Source of the DNA: Actinomycetota bacterium
GTDB lineage: Bacteria > Actinomycetota > Actinomycetes > Actinomycetales > Microbacteriaceae
Assembly (NCBI GenBank): GCA_020160915.1
Contig: JAIUPK010000003.1
Coordinates: 310,001-374,000 of the forward strand
Direction of reading: 5' to 3'
DNA: 64,000 nt
Of this stretch, positions 37,290-47,783 are shown in pieces. Below the pieces are notes generated by a model. It saw only the letters and a list, made by a program, of their open reading frames with translations. It ran no database searches and was not told where the DNA came from. The translations under genes were made by a program, and so were the position numbers. Every line of letters starts with the position of its first letter. Positions within the stretch are counted from its first letter, which is position 1.

Positions 37290-38806
37290 GCCGCAGCTCC
37301 TGCCTGGGCCGGGGTCTCCCCGGCCATCATGAGTCCAAGTACGTCGCGCGGTGTATCGCCGGGAACGATCCCGACGATGCCTCCGCGGTACATCACCGCG
37401 ATCCGGTCCGCGAGCGCGACGACCTCGTCGAGTTCGGTGGAGACCACGATCACCGGCACGCCGGCATCCCTGGCCTGGATGATCCTGGTGTGCACGAACT
37501 CGATGGATCCGACGTCGAGTCCGCGGGTCGGCTGGGCGGCGACGAACAGCTTGAGATCGCGGCTCAGCTCGCGCGCGAGCACGACTTTCTGCTGGTTGCC
37601 GCCCGACAGCTTGCCGACCGGCGTGTTGATCGACTGCGTGCGAACGTCGAACTCGGCGACCTTGGCCGTCGCGAACTCGGCCAGGTACTTCAGCTGCAGA
37701 GTACCCGCCTTGACGAACGGTGGCTGGGTCGCGCGGTCGAGCATGAGGTTCTCGGAGATGGTGAACTCCGCGATGAGGCCGTCTTCGGTGCGATCCTCGG
37801 GAACGAACCCGACGCCGGCATCGAGCGTCTTGCGCACGGAGAGCTCGCGAAGCGAGACGCCGTGCAGGTGCATGTTGCCGGTGATCCGGTGCTGCAGACC
37901 CATGATCGCCTCGGTGAGCTCGGTCTGGCCGTTGCCCTGAACCCCGGCGATGGCGAGAACCTCGCCCTCGTGCACCTCGAAGCTGACGTTGTTGACGACC
38001 AACTGGTTGCGCTGGTCGATGACCGACAGGTTCTCCACCACGAGCGCTGTCGCCCCTGGATGCGCCGGGCCCTTGTGGATCATCAGGTCGACCGCGCGGC
38101 CCACCATCAGCGACGCGAGCTCCTCGTTGGTCGCCGTCGGAGAGGCCTCGCCGACCACCTTGCCCAAACGGATGACCGTGATGCGGTCCGCGACCTCGCG
38201 CACCTCCCGCAGCTTGTGGGTGATGAACACGATGGAGGTTCCCGACGCCTTGAGCTGGCGCATGATGACCATGAGCTCGTCGGTCTCCTGGGGGGTGAGC
38301 ACTGCGGTGGGCTCGTCGAACACGAGCACCTTCGCGTCGCGCGACAGCGACTTGATGATCTCGACTCGTTGCTGCACGCCGACCGGCAGATCCTCGACGA
38401 GGGCGTCGGGGTCGATATCGAACCCGAATCGCGCTGAGATCTCGCGGACCTTCTGGCGCGCACCGGCAAGGTCGAGACGGCCACCGAACTTCGTCTCCTC
38501 GTGGCCGAGCATGACGTTCTCGGCGACGGTGAATACGGGGATGAGCATGAAGTGCTGGTGAACCATTCCGATGCCCGCGTTCATCGCGTCACCGGGACCG
38601 GCGAAGTGCTGAACCTCATCGTCCAGCAGGATCTCGCCCTCGTCGGCCTGGTACAGCCCGTAGAGCACATTCATCAGTGTGGACTTGCCGGCGCCGTTCT
38701 CGCCCAGCAGTGCGTGGATCTCGCCCGGTTCGACCGTGAGGTCAATGTGGTCGTTTGCGACCAGCGAACCGAACCTCTTCGTGATCCCGCGAAGTTCTAG
38801 CTTCAT
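37286..38806 (-). CDS. Nucleoside ABC transporter ATP-binding protein (two fused domains)
   Basis: A 506-residue protein with two ABC domains, as in sugar and BMP importers. The first has LLGENGAGKSTLMNVLYG (Walker A) and KVLVFDEPTAVLTPQE (Walker B). The second has IAGVQGNGQTELTEAI (degenerate Walker A, no GK[ST]), LSGGNQQKVVLARELS (signature) and VAAQPTRGLDVG. The ATG at 38806 is preferred to an in-frame TTG at 38815. It is the first gene after the hairpin that follows the lipoprotein gene. Confidence 0.92.
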
Positions 38807-38857
38807 GTCGTCCAATCTAACGCGGCGGCTCTGCCGATGGTGCTGTCAAGTTAAGAA

Positions 38858-38896
38858 GGTCGGGGAGACCAGCTGAGGCAGCTGGCCTCCCCGACC
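38858..38896 (-). terminator. Long hairpin between the BMP lipoprotein gene and the ABC genes
   Basis: GGTCGGGGAG pairs exactly with CTCCCCGACC, and inside it CCAGCTG pairs with CAGCTGG around a 3-base loop. On the minus strand the stem is followed by TTCTTAACTT, a modest T-rich tail. It sits between the lipoprotein gene and the downstream permease genes, so it probably gives partial termination and more binding protein than transporter. Confidence 0.7.
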
Positions 38897-38912
38897 GGGG
38901 TACTACTGGTGA

Positions 38913-40010
38913 CTAGCCGAGGTAGCTGGCCACCGGGATGCTGCCGTCGATGATGCCGGCCTTGATCTTGTCGAGCTCACCCTGCAGGTCGGGCGAAACC
39001 TTCGAGTCGAAGTTGTGGAACGGTGCGATACCGACTCCATCGTTCTCCAGGGTTCCGACGTAAGGGGCGTTCGAGAAGTCGCCACCGGCCGCGCCGGTCA
39101 CCACGTCGAACGTCGCCTGCTTGATGCCCTTGAGGATCGAGGTCAGGATGATGTCGGCGGTCGACGGGTCGGTCACGAACAGGTCAGCGTCAACACCGAC
39201 GAGGGCGATGTCCTTGCCCGAGTCGGCGATGGCCGCGACGGCGCTCTGGTAGATCGGTCCACCGACAGGCAGCAGTACATCTGCACCCTGGTCGATGAAG
39301 TTCTGAGCGGTGCTCTTGGCGACGTCGTTGGCCTCGAAGCCACCGGTCATGGTGGCGGTGTCGGGGCTGGCCGGGTCGAAACCGAGGACGGTGACGGACT
39401 TGCCCATCGCCTGGTTGTAGTAGGCAACACCCTGAGCGAAGCCATCCATGAAGATCGTGACGGTGGGGAAGTTCATGCCACCCCAGGTCGCGACGATTCC
39501 GGACTTCGAGTAGCTCGCAGCGGCGTAGCCGGCGAGGAACGCGGCCTGAGCCGTGTTGAACACGATCGGCTTCGTGTTGTCGAAGTCGGGCGTGCCGTTG
39601 AAGTCGGCGTCTGCTGCGTCATCGATCAGCGCGAACTGGATGTCGGGGTTGGCCTCAGCCGCCGTCAGGGTCGCAGCGGAGAGCGCGAAGCCAACGGTGA
39701 AGATGAGCGTGCAGCCCTGCGACACGAGGCTGTCGATGTTCGGTGCGTAGTCGGTCTCGGAAGCGGACTCGACGGTGATCGGCGTGACGCCGAGCGAGTC
39801 GGCCGCCTCGGTGAGGCCCTCGTAGCCGAGCTGGTTGAACGACTTGTCGTCGAAACCGCCGGAGTCGGAGACCATGCAGGGAACGAAATCGCTGGGAGCG
39901 GCGGTCTCGCCGCCAGTTTCGGGTGCTGCTGCACAACCGGCGAGAACGAGCGCGCTCGTACCGATCAGTGCGATACCGCTGAGTACGCGGCCGCGAGAGG
40001 TGATTCTCAA
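38913..40010 (-). CDS. BMP-family nucleoside-binding lipoprotein
   Basis: The 365-residue substrate-binding protein of the adjacent importer. The signal peptide ends in a lipobox ALVLAGC (Cys26), so it is anchored outside the membrane. The mature part has VSDSGGFDDKSFNQLGYEGL, VGFALSAATLTAAEANPDIQ and VLLPVGGPIYQSAVAAI, typical of BmpA/PnrA. I choose the TTG at 40010 because GGAGG lies 5 bases upstream and it gives a normal signal peptide. An ATG-type start at 40052 would put 14 extra residues before it. Confidence 0.92.
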   Translation of the reverse strand: MRITSRGRVLSGIALIGTSALVLAGCAAAPETGGETAAPSDFVPCMVSDSGGFDDKSFNQLGYEGLTEAADSLGVTPITVESASETDYAPNIDSLVSQGCTLIFTVGFALSAATLTAAEANPDIQFALIDDAADADFNGTPDFDNTKPIVFNTAQAAFLAGYAAASYSKSGIVATWGGMNFPTVTIFMDGFAQGVAYYNQAMGKSVTVLGFDPASPDTATMTGGFEANDVAKSTAQNFIDQGADVLLPVGGPIYQSAVAAIADSGKDIALVGVDADLFVTDPSTADIILTSILKGIKQATFDVVTGAAGGDFSNAPYVGTLENDGVGIAPFHNFDSKVSPDLQGELDKIKAGIIDGSIPVASYLG

Positions 40011-40086
40011 GGTGTCCTCCAAGATGCTGCCCGCCAGGAAGTGACGGGACATAGTGCACTACACGTTACCGAATGTTACGAATCAC

Positions 40087-40111
40087 GCATCAGCCAAACC
40101 GAGGCTGACGC
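40087..40111. promoter_or_regulatory. Inverted repeat in the BMP operon leader, candidate operator
   Basis: GCATCAGCC at 40087-40095 and GGCTGACGC at 40103-40111 pair in 8 of 9 positions around a 7-base spacer. It lies about 80 bp upstream of the lipoprotein start. GTAAC occurs three times nearby on the minus strand. No regulator gene is adjacent, so the binder is unknown. Confidence 0.35.
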
Positions 40112-40186
40112 ACAAAGGTTACAAACTCGCGATACCTGGGAAATCAGCGGGAAATGTTCAGTACATTTCGGGGCGGACCGCACCGG

Positions 40187-41308
40187 TTAGAGCACGTCGT
40201 CCCGGCCGGACACCTTGAGGGCATCCACGACTGACTTGACTCGTTGGGCGTTGGCCGTCGTGGTCACGAGCAGGGCATCCGGGGTGTCGACGACGACGAT
40301 ATCGGTCACTCCGATGAGCGAGATGAGCCGACCGCTCTGACTGATCACGACGCCCGTGGACGAGTCGGCGAGTACGCGCGCGTTCTCCCCGAGGATCGCG
40401 AGATCGCTCTTGCGCCCGCCGGCGTGAAGCTTGGCGATCGAGGCGAAGTCGCCGACATCATCCCAGTCGAAGTCGCCCGGGATGACAACGAGCTTGCCTG
40501 ACGCTGCGGCAGGCTCGGCAACCGTGTAGTCGATTGCGATCTTGGGCAGGGACGGCCACACCTTGTCGACGACCGCGCCACGGCGAGGCGTGTCCCAGGC
40601 GGTAGCGAGCTCCGTCAGCCCCTCCAGGAGCCGCGGGTTCGACTCCCCCAGCTGCGCCAGCAGCACGTCGGCGCGGGCGATGAACATGCCGCCGTTCCAC
40701 AGATGGTTGCCATCGGCGACGTACTTCTCGGCGGTGGCAAGATCGGGCTTCTCAACGAAGGACTCGACCGCGACAGCGTGCGGCGCGCCATCGATGGCCA
40801 ACGGCCCGGCGCAGTGGATGTACCCGAACCCGATCGCGGGTTCGGTGGGGGTGATGCCGATGGTCGCGATGTAGCCGGCCCTGGCGGCCGCAACACCCTC
40901 CTCGACCGCGCGACGGAAGCCTCTGACATCCGTGATCACGTGGTCGGCCGCGAATGAGCCGATGATGACGTCGGGTTCACGGGTAACCAGAATCGCCGCC
41001 GCCAGCCCGATCGCCGCTGAGGAGTCCTTCGGCTCACTCTCGAGCACAACGTTGGGATCGGTGAGATCGGGCAACTGAGCCTCCACGGCTGCGCGGTGAG
41101 CGCGGCCGGTCACGACCATGATGCGGTCGCTGCCCGACAGTGGTGCGAGCCGGTCCCAGGTGTCGCGCAGCAGGGTCTGCCCTGACCCGGTGAGGTCGTG
41201 CAGGAACTTCGGTGCATCGGCACGCGAGAGTGGCCAGAGGCGTGATCCGATGCCTCCCGCGGGGATGACGCTGTAGAACCCCGGCACGCTCGCTGCGGAT
41301 CGACTCAT
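40187..41308 (-). CDS. manC: Mannose-1-phosphate guanylyltransferase
   Basis: Makes GDP-mannose from GTP and mannose-1-phosphate for lipomannan-like glycans or polysaccharide. The 373-residue protein has VIPAGGIGSRLWPLSRADAP (nucleotidyltransferase signature), IIGSFAADHVI, FGYIHCAGPL, VESFVEKPD and NGGMFIARADVLLAQL. It lacks the C-terminal cupin isomerase domain of bifunctional ManC/AlgA. It is divergent from the mannosyltransferase-like gene at 41388. Confidence 0.93.
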   Translation of the reverse strand: MSRSAASVPGFYSVIPAGGIGSRLWPLSRADAPKFLHDLTGSGQTLLRDTWDRLAPLSGSDRIMVVTGRAHRAAVEAQLPDLTDPNVVLESEPKDSSAAIGLAAAILVTREPDVIIGSFAADHVITDVRGFRRAVEEGVAAARAGYIATIGITPTEPAIGFGYIHCAGPLAIDGAPHAVAVESFVEKPDLATAEKYVADGNHLWNGGMFIARADVLLAQLGESNPRLLEGLTELATAWDTPRRGAVVDKVWPSLPKIAIDYTVAEPAAASGKLVVIPGDFDWDDVGDFASIAKLHAGGRKSDLAILGENARVLADSSTGVVISQSGRLISLIGVTDIVVVDTPDALLVTTTANAQRVKSVVDALKVSGRDDVL

Positions 41309-41387
41309 GCCTCAAACATAGACTTAAGGGGACATTCACCTGCCGGTCACGTCGTTCCCGGCGGTCCCGTCACGTCACCTTGGCATC

Positions 41388-42524
41388 GTGACAGTCATGC
41401 GAGTTGTGGTTGTCAGTGAGAGCTTCCTCCCCACCACCAACGGCGTCACCACCAGCGTGCGGAAGGTGCTCGATCACCTCGCCGCCGAGGGACACGAGGC
41501 GATAGTCATCGTTCCCACGGCTGGCGCTCCCGCGACCTACGCGGGATTCCGAGTGCACGAGGTGCCGGCAATCGCCTACCGCCAGTTCCCGGTCGGCCTG
41601 CCTCACCCGATGGTGCAGAAGCTGATCGCTGACTTCAAGCCCGACGTCGTGCACGCGGCGTCCCCCTTCCTGCTCGGGGCACAGGCGATCGCCGCAGCGG
41701 GCCGGCTCGGCATCGCGAGCGTCGCCATCTTCCAGACGGATGTCGCCGGCTACGCCCGCAGGAACCGCCTGGGCGCCGCGACCCGCTTCGCGTGGCGCAT
41801 CGTTCGGTGGATCCACGAGGGCGCCGACCTGACTCTCGTGCCGTCGAGCGCATCGATGGCCGACCTCGAGGGTGCCGGCGTGCAGCGGCTCGCCCGCTGG
41901 GGCCGCGGCGTCGACCTCGATACCTACCACCCGCGCAATCGCACCGCTCCGGGAGTTCGTCGGCTGCGCGAACGGCTGGCTCCGCACGGCGAGACCGTCG
42001 TGGGGTACGTGGGCCGGTTGGCCCCGGAGAAGCAGGTGGAGCGGATGAGCGCGCTGCGGGGGCTCGGCGGCATCCGTCTCGCCCTCGTCGGCAGCGGCCC
42101 GTCGCTCGGATCGATCAAGCGCGAACTGAGCGGGATGCCGGTGACCTACCTCGGGCCGCTGTCGGGCCCGGACCTGGCCGCCGCGTACGCCAGTTTCGAT
42201 GTGTTCCTGCACACGGGAACGGAAGAGACCTTCGGCCAGACCGTGCAGGAGGCTCACGCATCCGGGCTTCCGGTCGTGGCCCCACGAGCGGGCGGGCCGA
42301 TCGACCTCATCGACCACGGCACGACCGGCTACCTCTATGACCCCGAGGATGCCGCGACCCTGCGCCCCTACGTCGAAGCCCTCACCCTCGACCCAGAGCT
42401 GCGCTCACGCATGGGGGAAGCCGGTCGGCGCAGCGTGCTGGGCAAGACCTGGCACGGGGTGTGCAGCGACCTCGTCGGGTACTACGAGCAGGCGATCGCG
42501 TCGCGGGTCGTAGTTGCGGGCTAG
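41388..42524 (+). CDS. GT4 glycosyltransferase, PimB/MgtA-like mannosyltransferase
   Basis: A 378-residue GT-B enzyme. It opens MRVVVVSESFLPTTNGVTTS, then VHAASPFLLGAQAIAAAGRL, WGRGVDLDTYHPRN, VGYVGRLAPEKQVERM and FLHTGTEETFGQTVQEAHAS with the E-x7-E motif. This pattern fits GDP-mannose-dependent alpha-mannosyltransferases such as PimB' or MgtA. The start is the GTG at 41388 or the ATG at 41397; neither has a clear ribosome-binding site. It is divergent from manC, which makes its probable donor. Confidence 0.85.
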   Translation: MTVMRVVVVSESFLPTTNGVTTSVRKVLDHLAAEGHEAIVIVPTAGAPATYAGFRVHEVPAIAYRQFPVGLPHPMVQKLIADFKPDVVHAASPFLLGAQAIAAAGRLGIASVAIFQTDVAGYARRNRLGAATRFAWRIVRWIHEGADLTLVPSSASMADLEGAGVQRLARWGRGVDLDTYHPRNRTAPGVRRLRERLAPHGETVVGYVGRLAPEKQVERMSALRGLGGIRLALVGSGPSLGSIKRELSGMPVTYLGPLSGPDLAAAYASFDVFLHTGTEETFGQTVQEAHASGLPVVAPRAGGPIDLIDHGTTGYLYDPEDAATLRPYVEALTLDPELRSRMGEAGRRSVLGKTWHGVCSDLVGYYEQAIASRVVVAG

Positions 42525-42595
42525 CTGACGCCTCGCGTCCGCGGGAAATCGCAGGAATATCTCGAAATCGAGCTATCTTTCAGCGTGACTGGACA

Positions 42596-42624
42596 GTTGA
42601 CCCCGAAACACAGTCATAGACTGA
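42596..42624 (+). promoter_or_regulatory. Possible sdhCDAB promoter
   Basis: TTGACC near 42597 is followed by TAGACT after about 14 bases, or by a less good hexamer at 17. It lies 75-100 bp upstream of sdhC in the only large gap before the operon. It is suggestive only because of the short spacing. Confidence 0.25.
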
Positions 42625-42697
42625 ATGAGGTCCGGCTACGGGCCGTTCGTCGGTCGCCTCGACGCGACCACTTCAGCCAAGCAAGGAGGGGTCGCTC

Positions 42698-43141
42698 GTG
42701 CCAGAGAAGTCGGCGAGTACCCTGGCGAGCGAACCGCCCGCCACACCAGTGATCAGAAACCCGAAACGTCCAGCGGGAACGCTGTACCGGGGCCGCGAAG
42801 GCATGTGGGGCTGGGTTCTCCACCGCATCACAGGCACCGCGATCTACTTCTTCCTGCTCGTGCACATTCTCGATACCTCGCTGGTGCGGTTGAGCCCCGA
42901 GGCCTACAACGCGGTGATCAACACGTACAAGACGCCCATCATGGGACTCGGTGAGATCGCCCTTGTGGCGGCGATCGGCCTGCATGCGCTCAACGGGCTG
43001 CGGATCATCCTGATCGACTTCTCCAGCTGGGGCACCAAGCACCAGCGCCTCATGTTCTGGATCGTCGTCGGCCTGTGGCTCGTGCTGCTGGCAGGCTTCG
43101 TTCCCCGCCAGCTGATGCACATCTTCGGAGGTGCCGCATGA
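42698..43141 (+). CDS. sdhC: Succinate dehydrogenase cytochrome b subunit
   Basis: A 147-residue membrane anchor with three hydrophobic segments. WGWVLHRITGTAIYFFLLVH contains the conserved HRxTG, and LHALNGLRIILID carries a heme-ligand-type His. GTLYRGREGMW is typical of actinobacterial SdhC. The GTG at 42698 has an AAGGAGGGG site upstream. It overlaps sdhD as ATGA and is the first gene of sdhCDAB. Confidence 0.92.
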   Translation: MPEKSASTLASEPPATPVIRNPKRPAGTLYRGREGMWGWVLHRITGTAIYFFLLVHILDTSLVRLSPEAYNAVINTYKTPIMGLGEIALVAAIGLHALNGLRIILIDFSSWGTKHQRLMFWIVVGLWLVLLAGFVPRQLMHIFGGAA

Positions 43142-43581
43142 GCGTGATCGACGCACCCCGCAGCAAGGCAGCCCCGAAGCGCCGCGGCATCAACTGGGAG
43201 AAGTGGGGCTGGATCTACATGCGCGCGAGCGGTGTCGTGCTCGTCGTGCTGATCTTCGGCCACCTGTTCGTGAACCTCGTTGCCGGTGAAGGCGTCAAGG
43301 CCATCGACTTCGCCTTCGTCGCCGGCAAGTGGGCCGACCCGTTCTGGGTCGTCTGGGACACCCTGCTGCTCTGGCTCGCCCTCATCCACGGCGGCAACGG
43401 CATGCGCACCCTCGTCAACGACTACGCCAACAACACGACAGTGCGGAGGATCCTGCTTGCGGGAATCTTCGCATCCACTGCAATCCTCATCATCCTGGGA
43501 ACCCTTGTGATCTACACGTTCGACCCCTGTCCTGTCGGCGCAGCGCCCGAGCTGCTCCCGAGCTTCTGCCCGGTGCCCTAG
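43138..43581 (+). CDS. sdhD: Succinate dehydrogenase hydrophobic membrane anchor
   Basis: A 147-residue protein with three membrane helices: [38 protein letters not shown] (His in the quinone/heme region) and [34 protein letters not shown] near the start is family-typical. It overlaps sdhC by 4 bp and its TAG overlaps the sdhA GTG by one base. Confidence 0.92.
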   Translation: MSVIDAPRSKAAPKRRGINWEKWGWIYMRASGVVLVVLIFGHLFVNLVAGEGVKAIDFAFVAGKWADPFWVVWDTLLLWLALIHGGNGMRTLVNDYANNTTVRRILLAGIFASTAILIILGTLVIYTFDPCPVGAAPELLPSFCPVP

Positions 43582-45386
43582 TGGCCGACCAGATCGCAGA
43601 CGGCACCGTCATCGACGGTGTCCACTACCACCAGCACGAGATCATCATCGTCGGCGCCGGCGGTGCCGGGATGCGCGCAGCAATCGAGGCCGGACCTCAT
43701 GCCTCCACGGCCGTGATCTCCAAGCTCTACCCCACCCGCTCGCACACGGGTGCGGCGCAGGGCGGCATGGCCGCAGCGCTCGCCAACGTGGAGGAGGACA
43801 ACTGGGAGTGGCACACCTACGACACCGTCAAGGGTGGCGACTACCTCGTCGACCAGGATGCCGCTGAGATCCTCGCGAAGGAGGCCATCGACGCGGTCAT
43901 CGACCTCGAGAACATGGGCCTGCCGTTCAACCGCACGCCCGACGGCAAGATCGATCAGCGCCGCTTCGGTGGCCACACCCGTGAGCACGGCAAGGCGCCG
44001 GTGCGTCGTGCGTGCTACGCCGCCGACCGCACGGGTCACATGATCCTTCAGACCCTGTACCAGAACTGCGTCAAGCTCGGCATCAACTTCTTCAACGAGT
44101 TCTACGTGCTCGACCTCGTGATGACCAAGGTCGACGGCAAGGACCAGCCCTCGGGCGTCGTCGCCTACGAGTTGGCGACTGGCGAGCTGCACGTCTTCCA
44201 GGGCAAGGCGATCATCTTCGCCACCGGTGGCTTCGGCAAGATCTACAAGACCACCTCCAACGCCCACACCCTCACCGGTGACGGCGTGGGAATCATCTGG
44301 CGCAAGGGTCTACCGCTCGAGGACATGGAGTTCTATCAGTTCCACCCAACCGGACTCGCGGGCCTCGGCATCCTGCTCTCCGAGGCGGCCCGCGGCGAGG
44401 GCGCGATCCTGCGCAACGCCTCCGGCGAGCGCTTCATGGAGCGCTACACCCCGACCCTGAAAGACCTCGCGCCGCGCGACATCGTCGCCCGTTCGATGGC
44501 TCTCGAGGTGCGCGAAGGCCGCGGTGCCGGTCCCGACAAGGATTACCTGTACCTCGACATCACCCACCTCGAGCCAGCCGTCATCGACGAGAAGCTGCCA
44601 GACATCACCGAGTTCGCCCGCACCTACCTCGGTGTGGAGCCGTACACGGAGCCCGTGCCGGTGCTGCCGACGGCGCACTACGCGATGGGTGGCATCCCGA
44701 CCAACGTCAGTGCCGAGGTACTGCGCACCAACACCGAGGTCGTGCCCGGCCTCTACGCGGCCGGTGAGTGCGCCTGCGTTTCGGTGCACGGGTCGAACCG
44801 CCTGGGCACCAACTCGCTTCTCGACATCAACGTCTTCGGCAAGCGTGCCGGCAAGAACGCGGTCGAGTACGTGAAGAAGACCAAGCAGTTCACTCCCCTG
44901 CCGGAGAACCCGGCGGCGGGTGTGCAGAAGATCCTCGACATGGTGCGCAGCGGGGATGGCAGCGAGCGTGTCGCCGTCATCCGCAAGGAGCTGCAGGACT
45001 CCATGGACCGCAACGCGCAGATCTTCCGCACCGACGAGAGCCTCGAAGAGGTCACCAAGCTCATCGAGACGCTGCGCGGCCGGTACAAGAACATCCAGCT
45101 GCAGGACAAGGGCAAGCGCTTCAACACCGACCTGCTCGAGGCGGTCGAGCTGGGCTTCCTGCTCGACCTCGCCGAGGTGCTCGTCTACTCGGCGCGCAGC
45201 CGCAAGGAGAGTCGTGGCGGTCACATGCGCGAGGACTACCCGGACCGGGATGACAAGAACTTCCTCGTGCACACCATGGCCTACCTGGTCGGCGACCCCG
45301 AATCCAAGGAGGCGGGCGACCACATCAAGATCGACTGGAAGCCGGTCGTGATCACGAACTACCCACCGATGGAGCGCAAGTACTGA
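43581..45386 (+). CDS. sdhA: Succinate dehydrogenase flavoprotein subunit
   Basis: Oxidises succinate to fumarate with covalent FAD. The 601-residue protein has [18 protein letters not shown] (FAD), [20 protein letters not shown] (flavinylated His), [29 protein letters not shown] and [20 protein letters not shown]. The start is the GTG at 43581, fixed by the TAGTG overlap; the longer frame upstream lies in sdhD. It is followed 1 bp later by sdhB. Confidence 0.97.
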   Translation: MADQIADGTVIDGVHYHQHEIIIVGAGGAGMRAAIEAGPHASTAVISKLYPTRSHTGAAQGGMAAALANVEEDNWEWHTYDTVKGGDYLVDQDAAEILAKEAIDAVIDLENMGLPFNRTPDGKIDQRRFGGHTREHGKAPVRRACYAADRTGHMILQTLYQNCVKLGINFFNEFYVLDLVMTKVDGKDQPSGVVAYELATGELHVFQGKAIIFATGGFGKIYKTTSNAHTLTGDGVGIIWRKGLPLEDMEFYQFHPTGLAGLGILLSEAARGEGAILRNASGERFMERYTPTLKDLAPRDIVARSMALEVREGRGAGPDKDYLYLDITHLEPAVIDEKLPDITEFARTYLGVEPYTEPVPVLPTAHYAMGGIPTNVSAEVLRTNTEVVPGLYAAGECACVSVHGSNRLGTNSLLDINVFGKRAGKNAVEYVKKTKQFTPLPENPAAGVQKILDMVRSGDGSERVAVIRKELQDSMDRNAQIFRTDESLEEVTKLIETLRGRYKNIQLQDKGKRFNTDLLEAVELGFLLDLAEVLVYSARSRKESRGGHMREDYPDRDDKNFLVHTMAYLVGDPESKEAGDHIKIDWKPVVITNYPPMERKY

Positions 45387-45387
45387 C

Positions 45388-46146
45388 ATGAGCACCGCAG
45401 CCGTTATGGAGAACCAGCCGCACGTGCCCGAGGTCATCCCGACCTTCACGGCGACCCTGATCATCCGTCGCTTCGATCCTGAGGTGGATGACGAACCGCG
45501 CTGGCAGGACTTCGACGTCGAGCTGCGCGGCACCGACCGCGTGCTCGACGCGCTTCACAAGATCAAGTGGGAGCAGGACGGGTCGCTCACGTTCCGTCGC
45601 TCGTGCGCGCACGGCGTCTGTGGATCGGACGCGATGCGCATCAACGGTCGCAACCGCCTGGCCTGCAAAACCCTCATCAAGGACCTCGACATCTCCAAGC
45701 CCATCTACGTGGAGGCCATCAAGGGTCTGCCGCTGGAGAAGGACCTCATCGTCGACATGGAGCCGTTCTTCGAGAGCTACCGCTCGATCAACCCGTTCCT
45801 CATGGCGTCGGGCTCGCCCGACAAGGAGCGCAAGCAGAGCCCCGTGGAGCGCGCGCGCTTCGACGACACCACCAAGTGCATCCTGTGCGCCGCGTGCACC
45901 TCGAGCTGCCCGGTGTTCTGGACCGACGGCCAGTACTTCGGCCCGGCCGCCATCGTCAACGCGCACCGCTTCATCTTCGACTCGCGCGACGAGGGCGCCC
46001 AGGTGCGCCTCGACATCCTCAACGACAAGGAGGGGGTGTGGCGCTGCCGCACGACGTTCAACTGCTCCGAGGCCTGCCCCCGCGGCATCCAGGTGACGCA
46101 GGCGATCGCCGAGGTGAAGATGGCCGTGCTGCGGGGTAAGCCCTAA
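45388..46146 (+). CDS. sdhB: Succinate dehydrogenase iron-sulfur subunit
   Basis: A 252-residue protein passing electrons from FAD to quinone. It has the 2Fe-2S motif RRSCAHGVCGSDAMRINGRN and later Cys, then CILCAACTSSCPVFW and FNCSEACPRGIQVT for the 4Fe-4S and 3Fe-4S clusters. It ends the operon and converges on ptsI with a 4-bp overlap. Confidence 0.97.
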   Translation: MSTAAVMENQPHVPEVIPTFTATLIIRRFDPEVDDEPRWQDFDVELRGTDRVLDALHKIKWEQDGSLTFRRSCAHGVCGSDAMRINGRNRLACKTLIKDLDISKPIYVEAIKGLPLEKDLIVDMEPFFESYRSINPFLMASGSPDKERKQSPVERARFDDTTKCILCAACTSSCPVFWTDGQYFGPAAIVNAHRFIFDSRDEGAQVRLDILNDKEGVWRCRTTFNCSEACPRGIQVTQAIAEVKMAVLRGKP

Positions 46147-47783
46147 CTGCTCCCGGAATCCCGCGCGCCGGCCGCCGTGGTCGCCGCGAGGGCGCGTGAG
46201 GCGCGGGCCTGCGCCTCCTTGAGCGTGACGGTTCTGAGCTCGGCACGCACGTCGGCGAGGGCTGCCGGCGCCATCGAGAGCGTCGTGCATCCGAGACCCA
46301 CCAGCACGACGGCGAGCTTCGGGTCGGCGGCGGCCTCGCCGCAGACGCCCACGGGCTTGCCCGCAGCGGCGCCTGCATCCCCGAGCATCTTCACGAGCCT
46401 CAGCACGGCCGGATGCCACGGGTCCTGGTACGAGGCAACCGAGCCGAGCATGCGGTCCGCCGCCAACGTGTACTGGGTCAGGTCGTTGGTGCCGATGGAC
46501 ACGAAGTCGCTCACCTCGGCCACCTGGTCGGCCACCACAGCCAGCGACGGCACCTCGGCCATCACACCCACGGTCTTGAGACCGAGCTTCTTGCCGTAGT
46601 CGACGAACCACGTGGTCTCCTCGGCGTCGGAGACCATCGGCGCCATCACCCAGAGATCGGCCGTCGTCGCCGCCTGAGCGATGACGAGCGCCTGCAGTTG
46701 ATCGGCGAGGATCTGCTGGTTCGCGCGCAGCGCCCGAAGGCCGCGCATGCCGAGGGCCGGGTTCTCCTCGTGGGCGTCGTTGAGGAAGCTCAGCGGCTTG
46801 TCGGCTCCCGCGTCGAGCGCGCGCACGACGACCTTCTTGCCGGGGAAGTGCTGGAGCAGGTCGATGTACTGACGGGCCTGCTCGGCCACGGTCGGAGCGG
46901 TCGGCGAGTCGAGGAACAGGAACTCGGTGCGCAACAGACCCACCCCCTCCGCGCCGAGCGCGACGGCCGCCTCGGCGTCCTTCGGCGCGCCGAGGTTGGC
47001 CAGCAGCGGAATTGTGGTCCCGTCGGCCAGGACGCCATCCGTGATCGGAGCTTTCGTCGCCGCCGCGCGCCCGGCGATGCGGGCCTCGGCGGCGGCGATG
47101 GCCGCGGGGGTCGGATCGGTCGCGATGACGCCGGTTGCGGCATCCGCGATCACGACGGTGCCGTCGGTGAGGTCGAGTGCGCCGGTCACGCCGACGATCG
47201 CGACGATCGACTTCGAGCGCGCGAGGATCGCGGTGTGGCTGGTCGGCCCGCCGTCGCGGGTGATGAGGGCGAGCACCTTGTCGAGCTCGAGCAGGGCGGT
47301 GTCTGCCGGCGCGAGATCGGGGGCGACGAGGATGAACGGGGCGTCACTGGTGGGCACGCCCGGCGCGGGTACACCCCGCAGGTGGGCGATGATGCGCTGG
47401 CTCACGTCTGCGAGGTCGGATGCCCGTTCGGCCAGGTAACCGCCCATGGCGGTGAGCTGCTCCTGGAACGACGCGAACGCCTCGAAGACGGCGCGCTCCC
47501 CCGAGGTTCCCGACTCGATGCGCGCCTTGACGTCGTCGGTGAGCGTGGGGTCCTGCGCCATCATGGATGCCGCCTCCAGCACCGCCTGCGCCTCGCCACC
47601 GGCCTTGGCGCCCTTCGCGGCCAACTCCTCGGCCACGACGGCGAGGGACTTGTCTACCCGGGCGTACTCCGCGGCCGGGTCGCCCGCGTGCGGTCCGGCG
47701 ACCGGCTCGGGTAGCGGGTCGGGCATTCTCAGAATCGGGCCGATCGCGATACCGCGTCCGACCCCAACACCATGCAGCTCCAT
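46143..47783 (-). CDS. ptsI: PTS enzyme I (phosphoenolpyruvate-protein phosphotransferase)
   Basis: Takes phosphate from PEP and passes it to HPr. The 546-residue protein starts MELHGVGVGRGIAIGP. The active His is in GGPTSHTAILARSKSI. The PEP-binding barrel has LLRTEFLFLDSPTAPT, NPALGMRGLRALRANQQILA and FVSIGTNDLTQYTLAADR, and the catalytic Cys is in GVCGEAAADPK. Long upstream in-frame extensions are spurious. It could power the orphan IIA/IIB pair at 27103-27818. No ptsH lies next to it. Confidence 0.94.
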   Translation of the reverse strand: MELHGVGVGRGIAIGPILRMPDPLPEPVAGPHAGDPAAEYARVDKSLAVVAEELAAKGAKAGGEAQAVLEAASMMAQDPTLTDDVKARIESGTSGERAVFEAFASFQEQLTAMGGYLAERASDLADVSQRIIAHLRGVPAPGVPTSDAPFILVAPDLAPADTALLELDKVLALITRDGGPTSHTAILARSKSIVAIVGVTGALDLTDGTVVIADAATGVIATDPTPAAIAAAEARIAGRAAATKAPITDGVLADGTTIPLLANLGAPKDAEAAVALGAEGVGLLRTEFLFLDSPTAPTVAEQARQYIDLLQHFPGKKVVVRALDAGADKPLSFLNDAHEENPALGMRGLRALRANQQILADQLQALVIAQAATTADLWVMAPMVSDAEETTWFVDYGKKLGLKTVGVMAEVPSLAVVADQVAEVSDFVSIGTNDLTQYTLAADRMLGSVASYQDPWHPAVLRLVKMLGDAGAAAGKPVGVCGEAAADPKLAVVLVGLGCTTLSMAPAALADVRAELRTVTLKEAQARASRALAATTAAGARDSGSS

